Of a stretch of DNA of 64,000 nucleotides, positions 27,757 through 39,316 are shown in pieces. The notes under the pieces are model-generated. The model saw only the letters and a list, made by a program, of their open reading frames with translations, was not told the origin of the DNA and did not search any database. The stretch is from Trichomonas tenax (taxonomy: Eukaryota > Parabasalia > Trichomonadida > Trichomonadidae): the NCBI GenBank assembly GCA_023091735.1, contig JALKBU010000101.1, forward strand, positions 1 through 64,000. Reading direction: 5' to 3'. A program made the position numbers and the translations under genes. Position 1 is the first letter of the stretch. Each line of letters opens with the position of its first letter.

Positions 27757-29109
27757 TTACATAAAATCATCCTCTTCTTCCCCCTCATTATTTGCTTGCT
27801 CGGGAGGATTCTCTTCATTGTTTTCATGATGATTTTCACTCTCGAAATCTTCTTGTGAGCCTTCTTCCTTCTGTTCAAAGTCGTCATGAGAGCTTTCATT
27901 GTTATTTTCTTCTTTTTGCTGCTCTTCCTCTTTATTATGCTCTTCTTCACTTTGATGCTTTTCGCTTTCTTCTTGCGTAGATTTTTCTTCTTCTTTGGCT
28001 GTTTCCCCTTCATCGCCCTGCTTAGGGACTTTGTATTGGTATGATTTATAATCTTGTGTCTGATATGTATCTGTTGTGTAATATGCAGTTTCTTGTTCGT
28101 TGAATTCTTCTTCTTCGTAATAATCTTCTTCAGCGGCACCCTCCATCTCTGGCGGTGGCTCTGTCTCTGTATATTCGCCTTCTTTAAGAAGTTTCGGCTC
28201 TATTTCTTTCGCTTCTTCTTCCATTCTGAGTTGTTTGAAAATGTCGTAAGCTTTCTTGTAATTCGAGAATTTGACGTGAACTGCATGTTTGTCTGAGTCA
28301 CCCACGTACTCGGCGTTCTCAGCGGCCTCAACGTAAAGCTGTGCGTGCGATTCTGAGGCTTCTGGATAGAGTTCGTTGAATTCTTGAATTCCTGACTCGA
28401 AATATGGAATAGCGTCGTTGTACATCTGCTTGATATGGTAAATATGTGCAACAGAAAGTGATTTGCGGAAGTGAAGTTCTGGATCTTCAATTTCAGCATC
28501 TTGGAATGGTTTTATTGTAGAAAACGCACTGCGAATGTGCTTATTGGCGTCATCAGTCTTGTTTGCACGTACTGAATTGCTGAATAAAACAAGATACGCT
28601 TCAGTTGTTTCGATTGCAATGAGTTGTTGTTCACCTGGAGTAGCATTTGCAACCTTTTCGAGCTGATGGGCCTTCTCCAAGTTGCGAATCGCGCTTGTTT
28701 GCTTGTTAAGTCTGTTATAACAAATTCCAATATTGATAAAACTTAAGAAAGACTGGTGAGAGTTCTCTCCATACTGTATTAAATTTAGCGCTTTTTCTTG
28801 TACGAGTAAATTTAGTCTCTGATTTTCTTCCAATTCCGTATTTTCGAAAGCTTTTTGTAATTCTTTGTATTTTTCTTTGATTGTTCGCTTGTCAACGTGC
28901 TCATTCGGGTGCTTCATGTAGTACGACTCCATATACGTCCTGTTGAGCCCCTGTTCGATCGCTTTACTTTGATTGAACTTTGCGTTGGCTTTGGAAAGTC
29001 TATACGCTGAGCTGCTCTGTTCCTGAGGTGTCAGCTTCACTTTCTCGCGTGCAGAATTGTTTGATTCGATATTGCGCCTCCGTGGACGGCTGAATCTCGC
29101 ACCCGACAT
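27757..29109 (-). CDS. TPR protein with acidic tail (TTC23-like)
   Basis: The preferred start is the ATG at 29109 (MSGARFSRPRRRNIES), giving 450 residues; an ATG at 29148 would add 13. A basic N-terminus leads to TPR-type helix pairs (about residues 100-310). They include KALNLIQYGENSHQSFLSFINIG, a form close to the LTRIxYGxxHxxLAEAHxNL segment of TTC23, which localises at the ciliary base. The last 120 residues are Glu/Gln/Asn-rich, ending EGEEEDDFM. Trichomonads have flagella, so a flagellar role is plausible but unproven. It shares a promoter region with eIF2B alpha. Confidence 0.7.
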   Translation of the reverse strand: MSGARFSRPRRRNIESNNSAREKVKLTPQEQSSSAYRLSKANAKFNQSKAIEQGLNRTYMESYYMKHPNEHVDKRTIKEKYKELQKAFENTELEENQRLNLLVQEKALNLIQYGENSHQSFLSFINIGICYNRLNKQTSAIRNLEKAHQLEKVANATPGEQQLIAIETTEAYLVLFSNSVRANKTDDANKHIRSAFSTIKPFQDAEIEDPELHFRKSLSVAHIYHIKQMYNDAIPYFESGIQEFNELYPEASESHAQLYVEAAENAEYVGDSDKHAVHVKFSNYKKAYDIFKQLRMEEEAKEIEPKLLKEGEYTETEPPPEMEGAAEEDYYEEEEFNEQETAYYTTDTYQTQDYKSYQYKVPKQGDEGETAKEEEKSTQEESEKHQSEEEHNKEEEQQKEENNNESSHDDFEQKEEGSQEDFESENHHENNEENPPEQANNEGEEEDDFM

Positions 29110-29159
29110 AGTTTTGAAATTAACAACGGAAATTAAAAATGTTGGCACTTTTTAAATCT

Positions 29160-29285
29160 CTTACATGACAGAAATCATTTACATAGTATAATAACCTTAA
29201 TTCAATTCTACATGACAAATTTAGATTTACATAACCGAAATTAACCTTAATAGAAAATTACATGACAAAACAATTTTACACGACA
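29160..29285 (+). promoter_or_regulatory. Three-copy compound motif array between divergent genes
   Basis: Three tandem units of about 49 bp (starting 29160, 29207 and 29257) each contain TTACATGACA (or TACATGACA), then 8-9 bases later a second TTTACA(T/C) core, then TAACCTTA. The pairs are 18-19 bp apart: 29160/29178, 29207/29226, 29257/29275. The array lies between the TPR gene and eIF2B alpha, and probably serves one or both. Confidence 0.7.
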
Positions 29286-29361
29286 AAAATAACCTTATGC
29301 AAATTATGATGTCACTTTTGGAGGCATCAAATTTATTTCTCACTTTTAGTATTAAACTTTG

Positions 29362-29369
29362 TCACTTTT
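29362..29369 (+). promoter_or_regulatory. Initiator-like element TCACTTTT
   Basis: It lies 14 bases before the ATG at 29376, embedded in the same TTGTCACTTTTCAAAAAA string seen before the beta-helix gene. Confidence 0.65.
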
Positions 29370-29375
29370 CAAAAA

Positions 29376-30311
29376 ATGTCTCAGAATTCCCCAGAGAGTT
29401 ATGTCAACGAGTTCTCAACGTACATCGCGAAGAACCCCGACGCATCTATCGGCCTCACTGTGATCCGTATCTTTTCTCAGGTCGTTAAGAGCTCTAAATC
29501 GACAACTGTTTCCGGAATTGACCAAGAACTTGCTGCCGTCACAGACGGAATACAAAAAGCAAATCCGGACTTGCCACTGCACTTTAATGCCGCTGCAAAG
29601 ATGTTCAAAGCACTTATTATTAAATCGTTCACAGAAGATATGACAAAATGGAAAGAAATCTTCATCAGAAATGTTCCATCACAGCTTATCGAGCTTGAAG
29701 AGAAGTTAACAGAGATCCCTCTTATCGTTAGACCATTTCTTCAGCACGGTATGACTATCATGACACGTGGCTATGATCCATACGTCATTTCGTGTCTCAT
29801 ACCTCCGCAGGACCACCACTTCAAGTTTAACATCATTATTGCTGAAGGAGCTCCACAAAAAGACGGTGTTAAGATCGCTAACAAGTTGGCCGCGATGACT
29901 GATTACCGAATCACAGTCATCCCAGACTCTGCTATCGGTGCCTGCATGCACAGCACAGATGCTGTTATCTTTGGCGCAGACATTGTTTTAGATAATGGAA
30001 GTGTTATTGCTCCTATCGGAACTTACTCTATGGCTGCTCTTGCCTCACTTTCCCGTGTTCCAGTTTACTGCATTTGCCAATCATTCAAGTTCATGAAGCA
30101 TAATATTATTTACGAAAGAGACGAACTTGGTGAGTTGCAGAGGAATATTGACTACAAGCCACAGGGTGAGTTCGACGATAACATAAAATTCTTCTCTGAT
30201 AAGTACGATCTAACACCAGCCAAATTCATCACGACTCTTATGTCGGAGAAAATCGCAATGCCACCAACAGCTGTTACACACGAACTTACAAGGATTTTTG
30301 GAGTTATTTAA
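29376..30311 (+). CDS. eIF2B1: Translation initiation factor eIF2B subunit alpha
   Basis: The 311-residue protein has the length of eIF2B alpha (about 305). It has an N-terminal helical domain and a C-terminal Rossmann-like domain with NIIIAEGAPQKDG, TVIPDSAIGACM, VIFGADIVLDNGSVIAPIGTYS and the VPVYCICQSFKF strand. The GADIVLxNGSVIxxIGTY signature is diagnostic of the eIF2B alpha/beta/delta and related isomerase fold, and the compact length points to alpha. The subunit is part of the exchange factor that reloads eIF2 with GTP. eIF2 beta, part of its substrate, is also in the window (53252). Confidence 0.9.
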   Translation: MSQNSPESYVNEFSTYIAKNPDASIGLTVIRIFSQVVKSSKSTTVSGIDQELAAVTDGIQKANPDLPLHFNAAAKMFKALIIKSFTEDMTKWKEIFIRNVPSQLIELEEKLTEIPLIVRPFLQHGMTIMTRGYDPYVISCLIPPQDHHFKFNIIIAEGAPQKDGVKIANKLAAMTDYRITVIPDSAIGACMHSTDAVIFGADIVLDNGSVIAPIGTYSMAALASLSRVPVYCICQSFKFMKHNIIYERDELGELQRNIDYKPQGEFDDNIKFFSDKYDLTPAKFITTLMSEKIAMPPTAVTHELTRIFGVI

Positions 30312-30544
30312 ATATAGAATATGTATTTATTAATAAAGAATCATCATTTACAAATTTCCATCTTAATTTCGGATTGCCATTGAACAGGCATTAAATTTAA
30401 ATGCTTATTTTTTTCTGGGAATGAAGATGCAAAAAAATATGATAATTTCGATTTCCGAATGAAATCGTTCTCATAGTCAAAAAATTATTGACTTACTCAA
30501 TTCTTATTTTCGCATTCAATTTATTTAAATAAATATCATTAGTT

Positions 30545-31162
30545 TTAAAATCCTGCCATAAGGGCGTTAACAGCTTCATCATCATCCTCAGCCTGTGGCT
30601 TAGCCTTGGAGCCTCTAGCTGGAGCTGGCTCGTCTTCGGCAATATCTTCGCCTTCACCTTCCTCCATAAATGCATCGAGCTCAGCTGCAAGCTCATCCTC
30701 ATCAGCGGCCTCACCCATTGGCTGTCCTAATAAGTCTTCGACTTCGTGCATATTATCCTGGAGCTCCTCCTGCTCTTCACGGAATTCTTCGACCTTTTCG
30801 GCATCGATGCCAGCCATTTGAGCCTTGATACCTGAAACAGCCTGCTTCTGTGCATTGAAAACGGAAGCTGTGATCTTAGCGGACTGGAGCTGCATCTGGG
30901 ACTGCTCAAGATTCATTCTCCAAGCCTCGTACTTACTGATCTGGTTATCATAGACTTTCTTCCTCTTCATGCACTCCATGGCCTTCTTCGGCTGCTTCGC
31001 CTTCTTGGCGGCGACAGCCTGTCTCAACATAGTCTCTGATTGTTTGTTAAGTTGTTCGATTTTTCTTTCAAGGACATCGACTTGCTCGGAGATGCTTTGA
31101 CCGGCGTCCTGGACTGTCGATGGCTTCTCCTCTTTCTTCTTCTTACCCCATAACCAACTCAT
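30545..31162 (-). CDS. VPS32: ESCRT-III Snf7/CHMP4/Vps32
   Basis: The 205-residue protein starts MSWLWGKKKKEE, a hydrophobic and then basic N-terminus that inserts into membranes in this family. A long coiled-coil core follows (VDVLERKIEQLNKQSETMLRQA, AKQPKKAMECMKRKKVYDNQI). After it come EEFREEQEELQDNMHEVEDLL and an acidic tail with EDELAAELDAFMEE; the C-terminus is DDEAVNALMAGF. Order, length and charge distribution match Snf7, the main ESCRT-III filament subunit acting in vesicle budding and membrane scission. TCATTTTT lies upstream on the minus strand (31175-31182). Confidence 0.92.
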   Translation of the reverse strand: MSWLWGKKKKEEKPSTVQDAGQSISEQVDVLERKIEQLNKQSETMLRQAVAAKKAKQPKKAMECMKRKKVYDNQISKYEAWRMNLEQSQMQLQSAKITASVFNAQKQAVSGIKAQMAGIDAEKVEEFREEQEELQDNMHEVEDLLGQPMGEAADEDELAAELDAFMEEGEGEDIAEDEPAPARGSKAKPQAEDDDEAVNALMAGF

Positions 31163-31174
31163 TTGGCTAAATTA

Positions 31175-31182
31175 AAAAATGA
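31175..31182 (-). promoter_or_regulatory. Initiator-like element TCATTTTT
   Basis: On the minus strand this element lies about 20 bases before the Snf7 start codon. Confidence 0.45.
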
Positions 31183-31448
31183 TGACGGTTATTGCTGTCG
31201 AATAATTGATAAATTTTTCACCGGACATGGAACATCTTTTTTCGATGCAGCAAGCAGAGAATTAGCTGTAGAACCCCCACAGACATTCTTTTACTGACTT
31301 TTGCAAAAAAATAACAACTTGTTTTTAGGGGGTGTTGAAAACTAACGAAGGTTTTTTTTTTCAAATTCATCTTTTTATTGCATTATAAAGAGCTTAATAA
31401 AGGATTCACTTTTTTCGAACAAATTCAATCAAAATGAGAAATCTATGA

Positions 31449-31613
31449 TTTATTCAGGCTCTCGTAAATTTAAAAAGGGTACGAAATCACTTCATTTTTA
31501 TGTTTGTTTTAGAACAATTTCACTTTTTACTAACAAATATGATCAAAAGAAAAATCAAATATTTATTCAGGGTATCAAAAAATTAAAAAGGGTACGAAAT
31601 CACTTCATTTTTA
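31449..31613 (+). repeat. Direct repeat containing AAAAAGGGTACGAAATC
   Basis: About 52 bp at 31449-31501 recur at 31559-31613. Both carry TTTATTCAGG, then AAATTAAAAAGGGTACGAAA and TCACTTCATTTTTA. A decayed third copy (CCAGGGTCATGAAAAATAAA) lies near 31690. Related A-rich strings ending in GGGG recur near 35260, 35350, 35475, 36140, 38930 and 39035. Confidence 0.7.
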
Positions 31614-32611
31614 AGTTGCATTTTATATAACCATATAATTAATTCACTTTTTACGAAAACGTTTGTTCAAATACAAATTCAATATTTCCAGGGTCATGAA
31701 AAATAAAGGTACATGCAAAAAAAGTTTGTTATTTTAAAAAATGCTTGGATTTAATGCTGATGCTTTATTTACAACAGCATCATAAATCCTTCAAAGCCAA
31801 TGCTGCAAATAGATTGAATAATTCATGGGATAAACTGGTGACAATATGCCAAACTTACAATATATAATCGAATTTTTAAAAAAGTCGTTTTTTCGCAAAT
31901 AACCTTTACCCACATTACACACATCGCATGAAATCACAATAGGCGCTAGAAAATCTCTTATAAAAATTTCGAAATTTTGTATCTCAAAAATTACAAAGAG
32001 CTATTCATTGAAATTCTTCCTATAGAACTAACTACAGATGAATACTAATATATCTAAAAATCAAAAGGATTCTACACGCCGTTTTAGATATAGAAAACTA
32101 AAATAGCTATAATCCTTCTCTTTACATTGCAACTATATAATAAATAGTTTTAATTTCGTATGTTTGAATCAATACATAACTCTAAATGCGATTCCAGAAG
32201 TTGATAAATTTTCGAAATTTCTTCATACATCGATTTCATCGATATTCTAGTAAGCCGTAAGTTTAAAAGCAATGGGCATGCTTGCATATTTTTAAAAATT
32301 TCTTATATTCTTTTGAAAATAAGCTTGTATTTGATATTGTTTTTAAATTACATTGATGGAAAACGATTTTTAGGGCTGCTCTAATAATTTATGTCTTCCA
32401 CATATATCATAACAGAGGCTTTATCAAGTTTTTTGATATTTAACCTAATTATTTATGCTCAATTATTAAAATATAATATTTTCTATTATTTCAAAGTTCA
32501 AAATATATAATATTCATTTTAAAAATCGACTTTTAATTATTTTTATAATTTCTCAAACTTTTTTCTCTTAGATAATTAGTAAGCTTTTATCAATCTATAT
32601 CTAAGAATCGG

Positions 32612-32657
32612 TGTGTTAAAAACTTTCGTCTTTAACACATATTCATCCCTATAGGGA
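32612..32657. other. Hairpin followed by a 12-bp palindrome
   Basis: TGTGTTAAA (32612-32620) pairs perfectly with TTTAACACA (32631-32639) around a 10-base loop. Six bases later comes the palindrome TCCCTATAGGGA (32646-32657). It may be the end of a decayed element. Confidence 0.5.
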
Positions 32658-33057
32658 GGGGAGTTAATGGTATGAATTAGGAGCTCAAAAATTTGGTATT
32701 TATTATTGCATGTACCTTTTGAAAAATTAAAAGGGGATACGACTCTTTTTTCTGTTGAAATCATTCTAATAATTTGAACATTCTTAGCTCAATAAATCAA
32801 CGAATTACACTTTATAGTTCATGGAAAAGGCCCTAGAACCATTTTGTTAAAATACCAAAATTATCATTTTCCGGCAACTGGAAAAAAATCGCTGTAAAGC
32901 CAAAAGCAAACCCTAAAAGTGAATGAAAATGGTTAAGCTTTCATATCTTTAATCTCACAACGACCAGAAAAAGTTAGAGATTGGAATGACAAATATTTTC
33001 GAGAAGGAGTTATTAAAAAGCCCAATCTTTTTGTATTGCCCATGGTATGTTGTATAG

Positions 33058-34738
33058 CAGTGCAGCTTTTTATGCCTTTCAACGTATGGATCTTCTCAGT
33101 CCATAATATTTTTCCGTCCGAGTTTAAATGAAAAAGGCAATTTGACCTGTGATGACTCTATATTTATCAAATGCAATTGTTCCTTTAAGCTAACTGATCC
33201 ACGACCGAAATTAATTCAGTCTTTGGCAGATACAAATATCACACATTGTTTACTTATGAAAACTTATGCAGCAGTACCTACAGTTTATATTAAGGGCCAT
33301 CTAGAGATGAATTATACTGTTATTGACAGTTGCAGCGGTGATTTCTATTTAGAGTCCCCAAACTTCAAAATATACACTACTAACCACACAAATTGGGATA
33401 AACCCATAAACAGAGATCCTATAACGATCAAGTCATGGATAAGTTATAATTTATTTAAAAAGATCAATACCAATCGATTTTTCGTACAACAAAACAGAGA
33501 ATATATGTTTATAACAATTTTTTTTGCAAATTGTTCTGTAGGAGGTATCTATGCATATGAATTGAGTGAATGTCAATTCAAGGATTGCGAGTTTCAAGAT
33601 AACACATTTTATTTTTTTGACTCGTTTCTACTTATGCATTTTTGATTCATATTCGGGGTATGATTTTGTTAATCAGACAAACATCACAGATTTTCCTTTA
33701 CCAATAGAAACAGATATAGATAACTATAACATCACTCAATTCCAATATAAAAGAGTGAAAAATACAGACAATAGTTATCTCGACATCTCAACACACACAA
33801 ATGAGTTTTTCAATCTATGCAACATCATCACAATTATTAATGTAGTTTTTCAATCTATAACATCAAAATTGACAGTTACATTTTTATTGATTCTTTATCA
33901 AAGAGAATCAGAATTCCCATTAAATTGGAGCAAAAATCCATGGCTCAAATATATTGATATTCAACGTTCTTACTTTAAAGATTGTTTCACTCCTGCAACA
34001 ACAGGTATTATCTATATTAATACAGCCGAATACAATGTTCGATTTTGCATCTCGAGAAATTTATTCTATAATTGCAGGTGCATTGGATTTTCTGTCTTAT
34101 ATTATGATCATGATCTACAAGAAACCACAAATAAAAATGAGTTCATAGATTGCAACAAAACATCAGTCGCACAAACACCAACTTCGGAGGTTAATACCGG
34201 AAATGTGATTGCTTTTATTCGCGTCAAATTAATGTCATTTGCTGCAACACCACTTTCAAAGATGTTGAAATAATCATCATACATTTAGCTCACTCTCTGC
34301 TTGCTAAATATTCCAACTTCATTGATATTAATAGACTAAAATGGGGGTTCTTTGTCATCAAACTTAATGTTTATTACTCGAATTTCATTCATTCATTTTC
34401 AACCTGCTATTTTTCAGAAATGCAATGATGCAATGTTTATGAATTCAGCGTTCATAAATAATACACATCCAAATGGCATTGTGGATGGCTGCTGTTTTTA
34501 TGATAATAGTACTAATAGATGTCCTTTTTATGAAAATAAACTTGTAGCAGAATGGATTGAACCTTCCAAGACGGAAAAATCATTTCCAATTTAGTTATTG
34601 GTTGCCATTATTGTCAGTACCATCTCATTGATTATATTAATACCAATGTTACTATCCTTTGCTTATTATTCGAAGGTTGCCAAAGAATACAAAGCTCATA
34701 AACTTTTGTCAGAGAGCATCATCCTGGATTTTGGGTGA
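33058..34738 (+). pseudogene. Decayed beta-helix type I membrane surface-protein gene
   Basis: Conceptual frames run in relay: 33058-33645, about 33600-34273, a third through about 34250-34437, then 34352-34594. After an in-frame TAG at 34592-34594 the frame continues as a hydrophobic helix (LLVAIIVSTISLIILIPMLL) and a short tail (AYYSKVAKEYKAHKLL) to a TGA at 34736. At least three frameshifts and one nonsense codon are present, and there is no ATG or signal peptide at the front. Asn/Cys-spaced strands (CQFKDCEFQDNTF, RNLFYNCRCIGF, NSAFINNTHPNG) indicate the same beta-helix class as at 5.2-7.4 kb, here with its membrane anchor still readable. Confidence 0.75.
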
Positions 34739-37700
34739 TCAATTGAATTAAACCTAACTAATTTAACGCTCTTCGAATACCATTGGAGCCAAGTGCATTT
34801 AGATAATTCTTTTTGGAATTATTTTTTTTCAAGAAAATTGAATTTTGAAAAGTATCAGAAACTTCATTATTTCCGCTTAATTATCATTTCAAACTATGTG
34901 ATTACATGTAGAATGTCATAAAAACGAAGAAATATTGTGTTTCTATATTGGATAAATGCATCAATGAAATCACAATATTTAAAAGAAATGTGAACATTTG
35001 ACAATGTGGAATACAAAAAGAAAATGCATCAGAATGCGCTGCACTTCAACAATACCTAAACATACATAAGAAATGATGATGAATATTTCGAAAACATAAA
35101 CAAATGTTTTAATTACTAATACAATCTATTCCAATCAACAGAAAGCAAGCCTTTAAACAAAATGGACATTTTATAATTGTTGAACTCCATATAAAAAAAC
35201 GTCAAAATGAGCAATTACTTTTTTATTGAAAATTACGGCCCAACAATTTTTGAAAGGGGGAATTGTTAATTTTATTTCAATAAAATGAAATCATAAACTA
35301 CCAATAGAAACAAAAATTCGATAAAAATAATTTTTTAAACTTAAATGGGGTCTGCCACAAATAAAAGGGGGTTCAAATTTTTATATAAACATCAATAGAT
35401 ATCATGGCAGAATAAAAATCACAAAGAAAAAACGAGATTTTATTTTTTTTTTGAAGGCCTTCCACAAATAAATGGGGACTTTTTATTATTTTGATGCGAT
35501 AGTGCATAACAAAGAGAGAAAAGGATAGAAGTGTATCAACTCTGGGGATCAGAACCAGATCAAACATGTATGGGCAAATATAACTTTTGTATGATGCCAT
35601 ACATAGTTGTAGCGTTAAACATATATAATATCGTTTCATATTTTTCATTAACAATTTGATATCAGTTTATTACTGAGTAAATAGCAATATTTATTATAAA
35701 TATATCACATGCCAACAACATAGTAACATATTACAAATAATACAAGCTCCTAATTGAATAATTGTTAAGTATCTTAATTTATAAATTCACGAAATCATTG
35801 CGGAGATGACAATATACATAGACGCATGCATATATTACATGTTTTTAAAGTGATACACCAACTTATACTCATAGCCTCCAAATGAAATTGTTGAAATTAT
35901 TGATTAATAAAAATAAAGTATTCAAAAATAAAAACGATGGGAAAATAATTAGCATCATATATACTATTTTATTAATGTAAATAGTGTCAAATAAATTGTG
36001 AAAAAATGTAACTTTTAACCTTATTCACTTTTTAAAATATGGCTTATTATAACATTTATATAATTGTAATGCTAATTTTACCAATTTTGGTCGCTAAAAA
36101 CCAAATTTGAGAGTTAAAACACTTCTAAAAGGATAGATTTTGAATAAAAGGGGGAACTCTTTTTTGGCCAAAATTTTCAAATGTGAAGTCAAATGTTGGC
36201 TCTCTGGAGGGCCACCAGAGAACAAACTCGGGATGAAGTATACTGATAATGATAGACCATAACAATATCTATATACGCGCCATTAACTTATTTTCGTTTA
36301 ACTTAATTATACTTCTTATATTTAGGTTTAAAATCAAAGATAATAAAATCACATCGCACGTCTACAGCAAACACATGGGCTCCTTGCAGTCACGCCACCA
36401 TCAAGCAAATTGATAAATAATTTTATAAACAAAGATCCCGTTCAACCCGTTCCGATACTTAGTATGCATGCCCAGGTCAGGACATAACTAAATTTTATTC
36501 TAGTTAAATCTTATTATTGTTGTTTGGCTTCGCGATATGATCCATATTTGTCCGTTAAACCAGTATTTTCGACCAATATCATAGCATGCATTAACACATG
36601 CCTACAAAAAAACAGTATTTTAATTATTTATGTATCAAATCGACTAGAAATTACAATAATAATCACAAAACTCGAAATTTTTTATAAACATCTGCTACAA
36701 ATCAGGGGACTACGGACTAAAACACATAGATAAAGTAATTCAATGACAATTTGATCAAAATGCATTACATGAAATTCAACATTTTTAATATACTCTTAAG
36801 GGTCCACTTTGTGAAGTGAAAAGCTCTCAATCTTTGTCAACTTAATGGATGCATAACATCACATGTATTGCTTTTGGTGGCTTGCTATCATGGACTAATA
36901 TCTATACTATTATCTTTTCTATATATGAGTCCACGATGAATGATTTCTATTGTCATTGTATAAGGAGAAAAATATGATTTTATTGCATGGAAAAAATGAA
37001 ATTTTGAAAAAATTGCCCATGGATAGTTGCCTGTGCAATCATTGTAATTTTCAACTTTTTCCACATTCATCCAGCTTCGGATGCAGATCATATTCACACC
37101 GATATTGAGGTCCAGAAAAGGTTTTATGGTTAATATATTTTTTTTGATTTCATTAAAATCAAGAAAGCTTCGACAGAATCTGCGTTATTTGTTTTAGCCT
37201 AATGGAGGAGCTTATGAATATTGGTCGAAATTCGATATTTTATCGCTTCACTTTTCTTCAAATGTGAAGTGAAAAATGGAGTTCATATCCATGTATAGAC
37301 ATATATTTGCTATACATTGTTCCTAAAATTATGGTCCAGATACAAAAACGGAGTTGATATGAATTTTGTGGATAAGGTTATTCACTTTTCAAATTTAAAA
37401 TCAGATTTTTGCTATCAAATCATACTCTCCATCTAATGCTATTTAATATTCCTGATTTTGACGCCTAGAACAAAAGAATTTTAAAATTTCAATCTAATTT
37501 CTGCGAGTATCAAGCATTATGTATATAAAATATCTTTAACTCTATACGTATGTATTGCCTACAAATAGCAGAGCTTCAATTCCTATTCAATAAACATTTT
37601 TTCTCACTTCGATTAATCAAACAAATTTGTCACCAAAAGATGGTATAATCAGTTTTAAAGATAACAAGCTCACATCTTACGACAAAGATGTTTACATTGG

Positions 37701-37742
37701 CCAGTAGAAGTCGTTTGCAGAGTTTTGTGGTTTAGTTCATAG

Positions 37743-37952
37743 CCAATACCTCTCAATGAATTCGAACAGACCTCTATAATTGAAAACTTTTCATCTCACG
37801 TAGTGGACCCTTCAACAGCACTCAGTTTCCAACTTACGTTGCACACAACTTTCATAAGTAAAGCTGGGATATCACGTGAGGTATTACTTTCGACTTTAAA
37901 AGATGTCAAGCAAATTTTACGGAATCTTAAGGAATTGATAAACAAGATATAA
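37743..37952 (+). pseudogene. Possible coding relic in the gene-poor region
   Basis: A 69-codon open stretch without ATG lies between TAG (37740) and TAA (37950). Its peptide has a protein-like helix (EVLLSTLKDVKQILRNLKEL) near the end. An upstream piece in the same neighbourhood reads SPKDGIISFKDNKLTSYDKD. No family was recognised; it may be chance. Confidence 0.25.
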
Positions 37953-39308
37953 TATATTTATGCCCGAATATGTGTAGATGAGGATTCAGTGACGAAATCA
38001 TCTTCCCTCATCATTTCTCTGACTAAATCGTTAGATTATTCCTCATTTGTGCCAAAATCAAAGCAACAAAAATCATTAAAAACCACCTCGAATAGATAAT
38101 GATGTCACAAGATTTTTTCAAAAACCTAAGTGATTGAAAATTAGAGTTTTAATTTTTTAGCTTTAACTCATTTAAACATTAGATTTCTTTCTTTATATGT
38201 TTTATAATTTAATACACATACTAATTTTTGGCCGGCAAGAATATGTTCTAGATATATGATTTATAATTTGTTTTTTGAATATGTTAAGGAATGTACACTG
38301 CATCACTTATATATAACAGATTGCAAATAAGTCTTTTTTGATGTTAATAAGCATATTTTACTCAAAATTGAACACCAAAAAGATAAATCTTTAAAATAGA
38401 ATCAATTCGAGCCTTTTAAAAAGCGTATTTATTCATACTATAATAGCTTGTAACCTATTCTTAGGTCAATAAAGTAAACTTATGCATACAATTCTAGAAT
38501 TGTATTTTGAAATCTCAAAACGTTAATGGAAATATATTGAAATTGTCATTGAATTGCAAACTATGCATCGCTTTTTGTGATATCTCGTACTAGAAATGAA
38601 ATGATTTTAGGTTTAAGATGGAAATAAATATGAGATAATCTGTTGCTTTGGTTGTTTCGCGGCAATTTTAACGTGGCTAGCTACTAATATGTATATATAG
38701 TGCATGTGGATTATAAATTACCGAATCTGTTGAACTTTATTTTCGATTTGTATTTATCTCGAAACGAAACATCAGGATAGGAAAGTCACCATAGACTTAT
38801 ATATTCCCCAGGGGGAATGGGTCACAGTGATCATGGTTTGGAGAGGAAATGAACGGGAAGGCAGAATTATACTTTTTTTGTGAATAAAAAGAGATTTTTA
38901 CATATATAAAGGTAATCAAAAAATAAAAAGGGAGTAAATCTTGATTTTTATAAGAGATTGCTATATGATAGACATTATGTACGAATATTCAATAAAATTG
39001 AGGTTTTCGAATACTGAAGGGCTCGAAAACAAAATAAAGGGGAGAGAATTTGCCACATGAAGTGAGGTGATAATTCCGAAGGGACTGTCAGAAATATTAT
39101 ATGCAATTGTCATCAAATAAGCATCCACCGGAGAAGTAGATCACATCATCTTTTAACTTTTACATACATAAATCGTTTGATTTTTTTGAGAGCTTTATCT
39201 ATTGAGCATTGTTACCACGAAATTTCGCTGTATTCGTAACCGAGTTATGATGGGATTGCTAGATTTGGAATTTTTAGAAAAAATTCATAATTCTGACCAG
39301 TTTTTACT

Positions 39309-39316
39309 TCATTTCT
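39309..39316 (+). promoter_or_regulatory. Initiator-like element TCATTTCT
   Basis: It directly abuts the coactosin ATG, implying a leader of only about six bases, as is typical of trichomonads. Confidence 0.45.

Larger units (their letters stand above)
31163..33057. other. Gene-poor AT-rich region
   Basis: Apart from the Snf7 promoter, a short direct repeat (31449-31613) and the palindromes near 32612-32657, no gene is supported. It begins an 8-kb gene-poor stretch. Confidence 0.6.
34739..39316. other. 4.6-kb region without a supported gene
   Basis: This AT-rich stretch has no convincing complete gene. It holds scattered A-rich strings ending in GGGG, a small hairpin TCTCTGG/CCAGAGA at 36201-36221, and one open stretch at 37743-37952 that may be a coding relic. 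The last 60 bases carry the coactosin promoter. Confidence 0.6.

Noticed and set aside
36524..36733. 69-codon frame in the gene-poor region
   Set aside because: It has no ATG at its beginning and random-looking composition.
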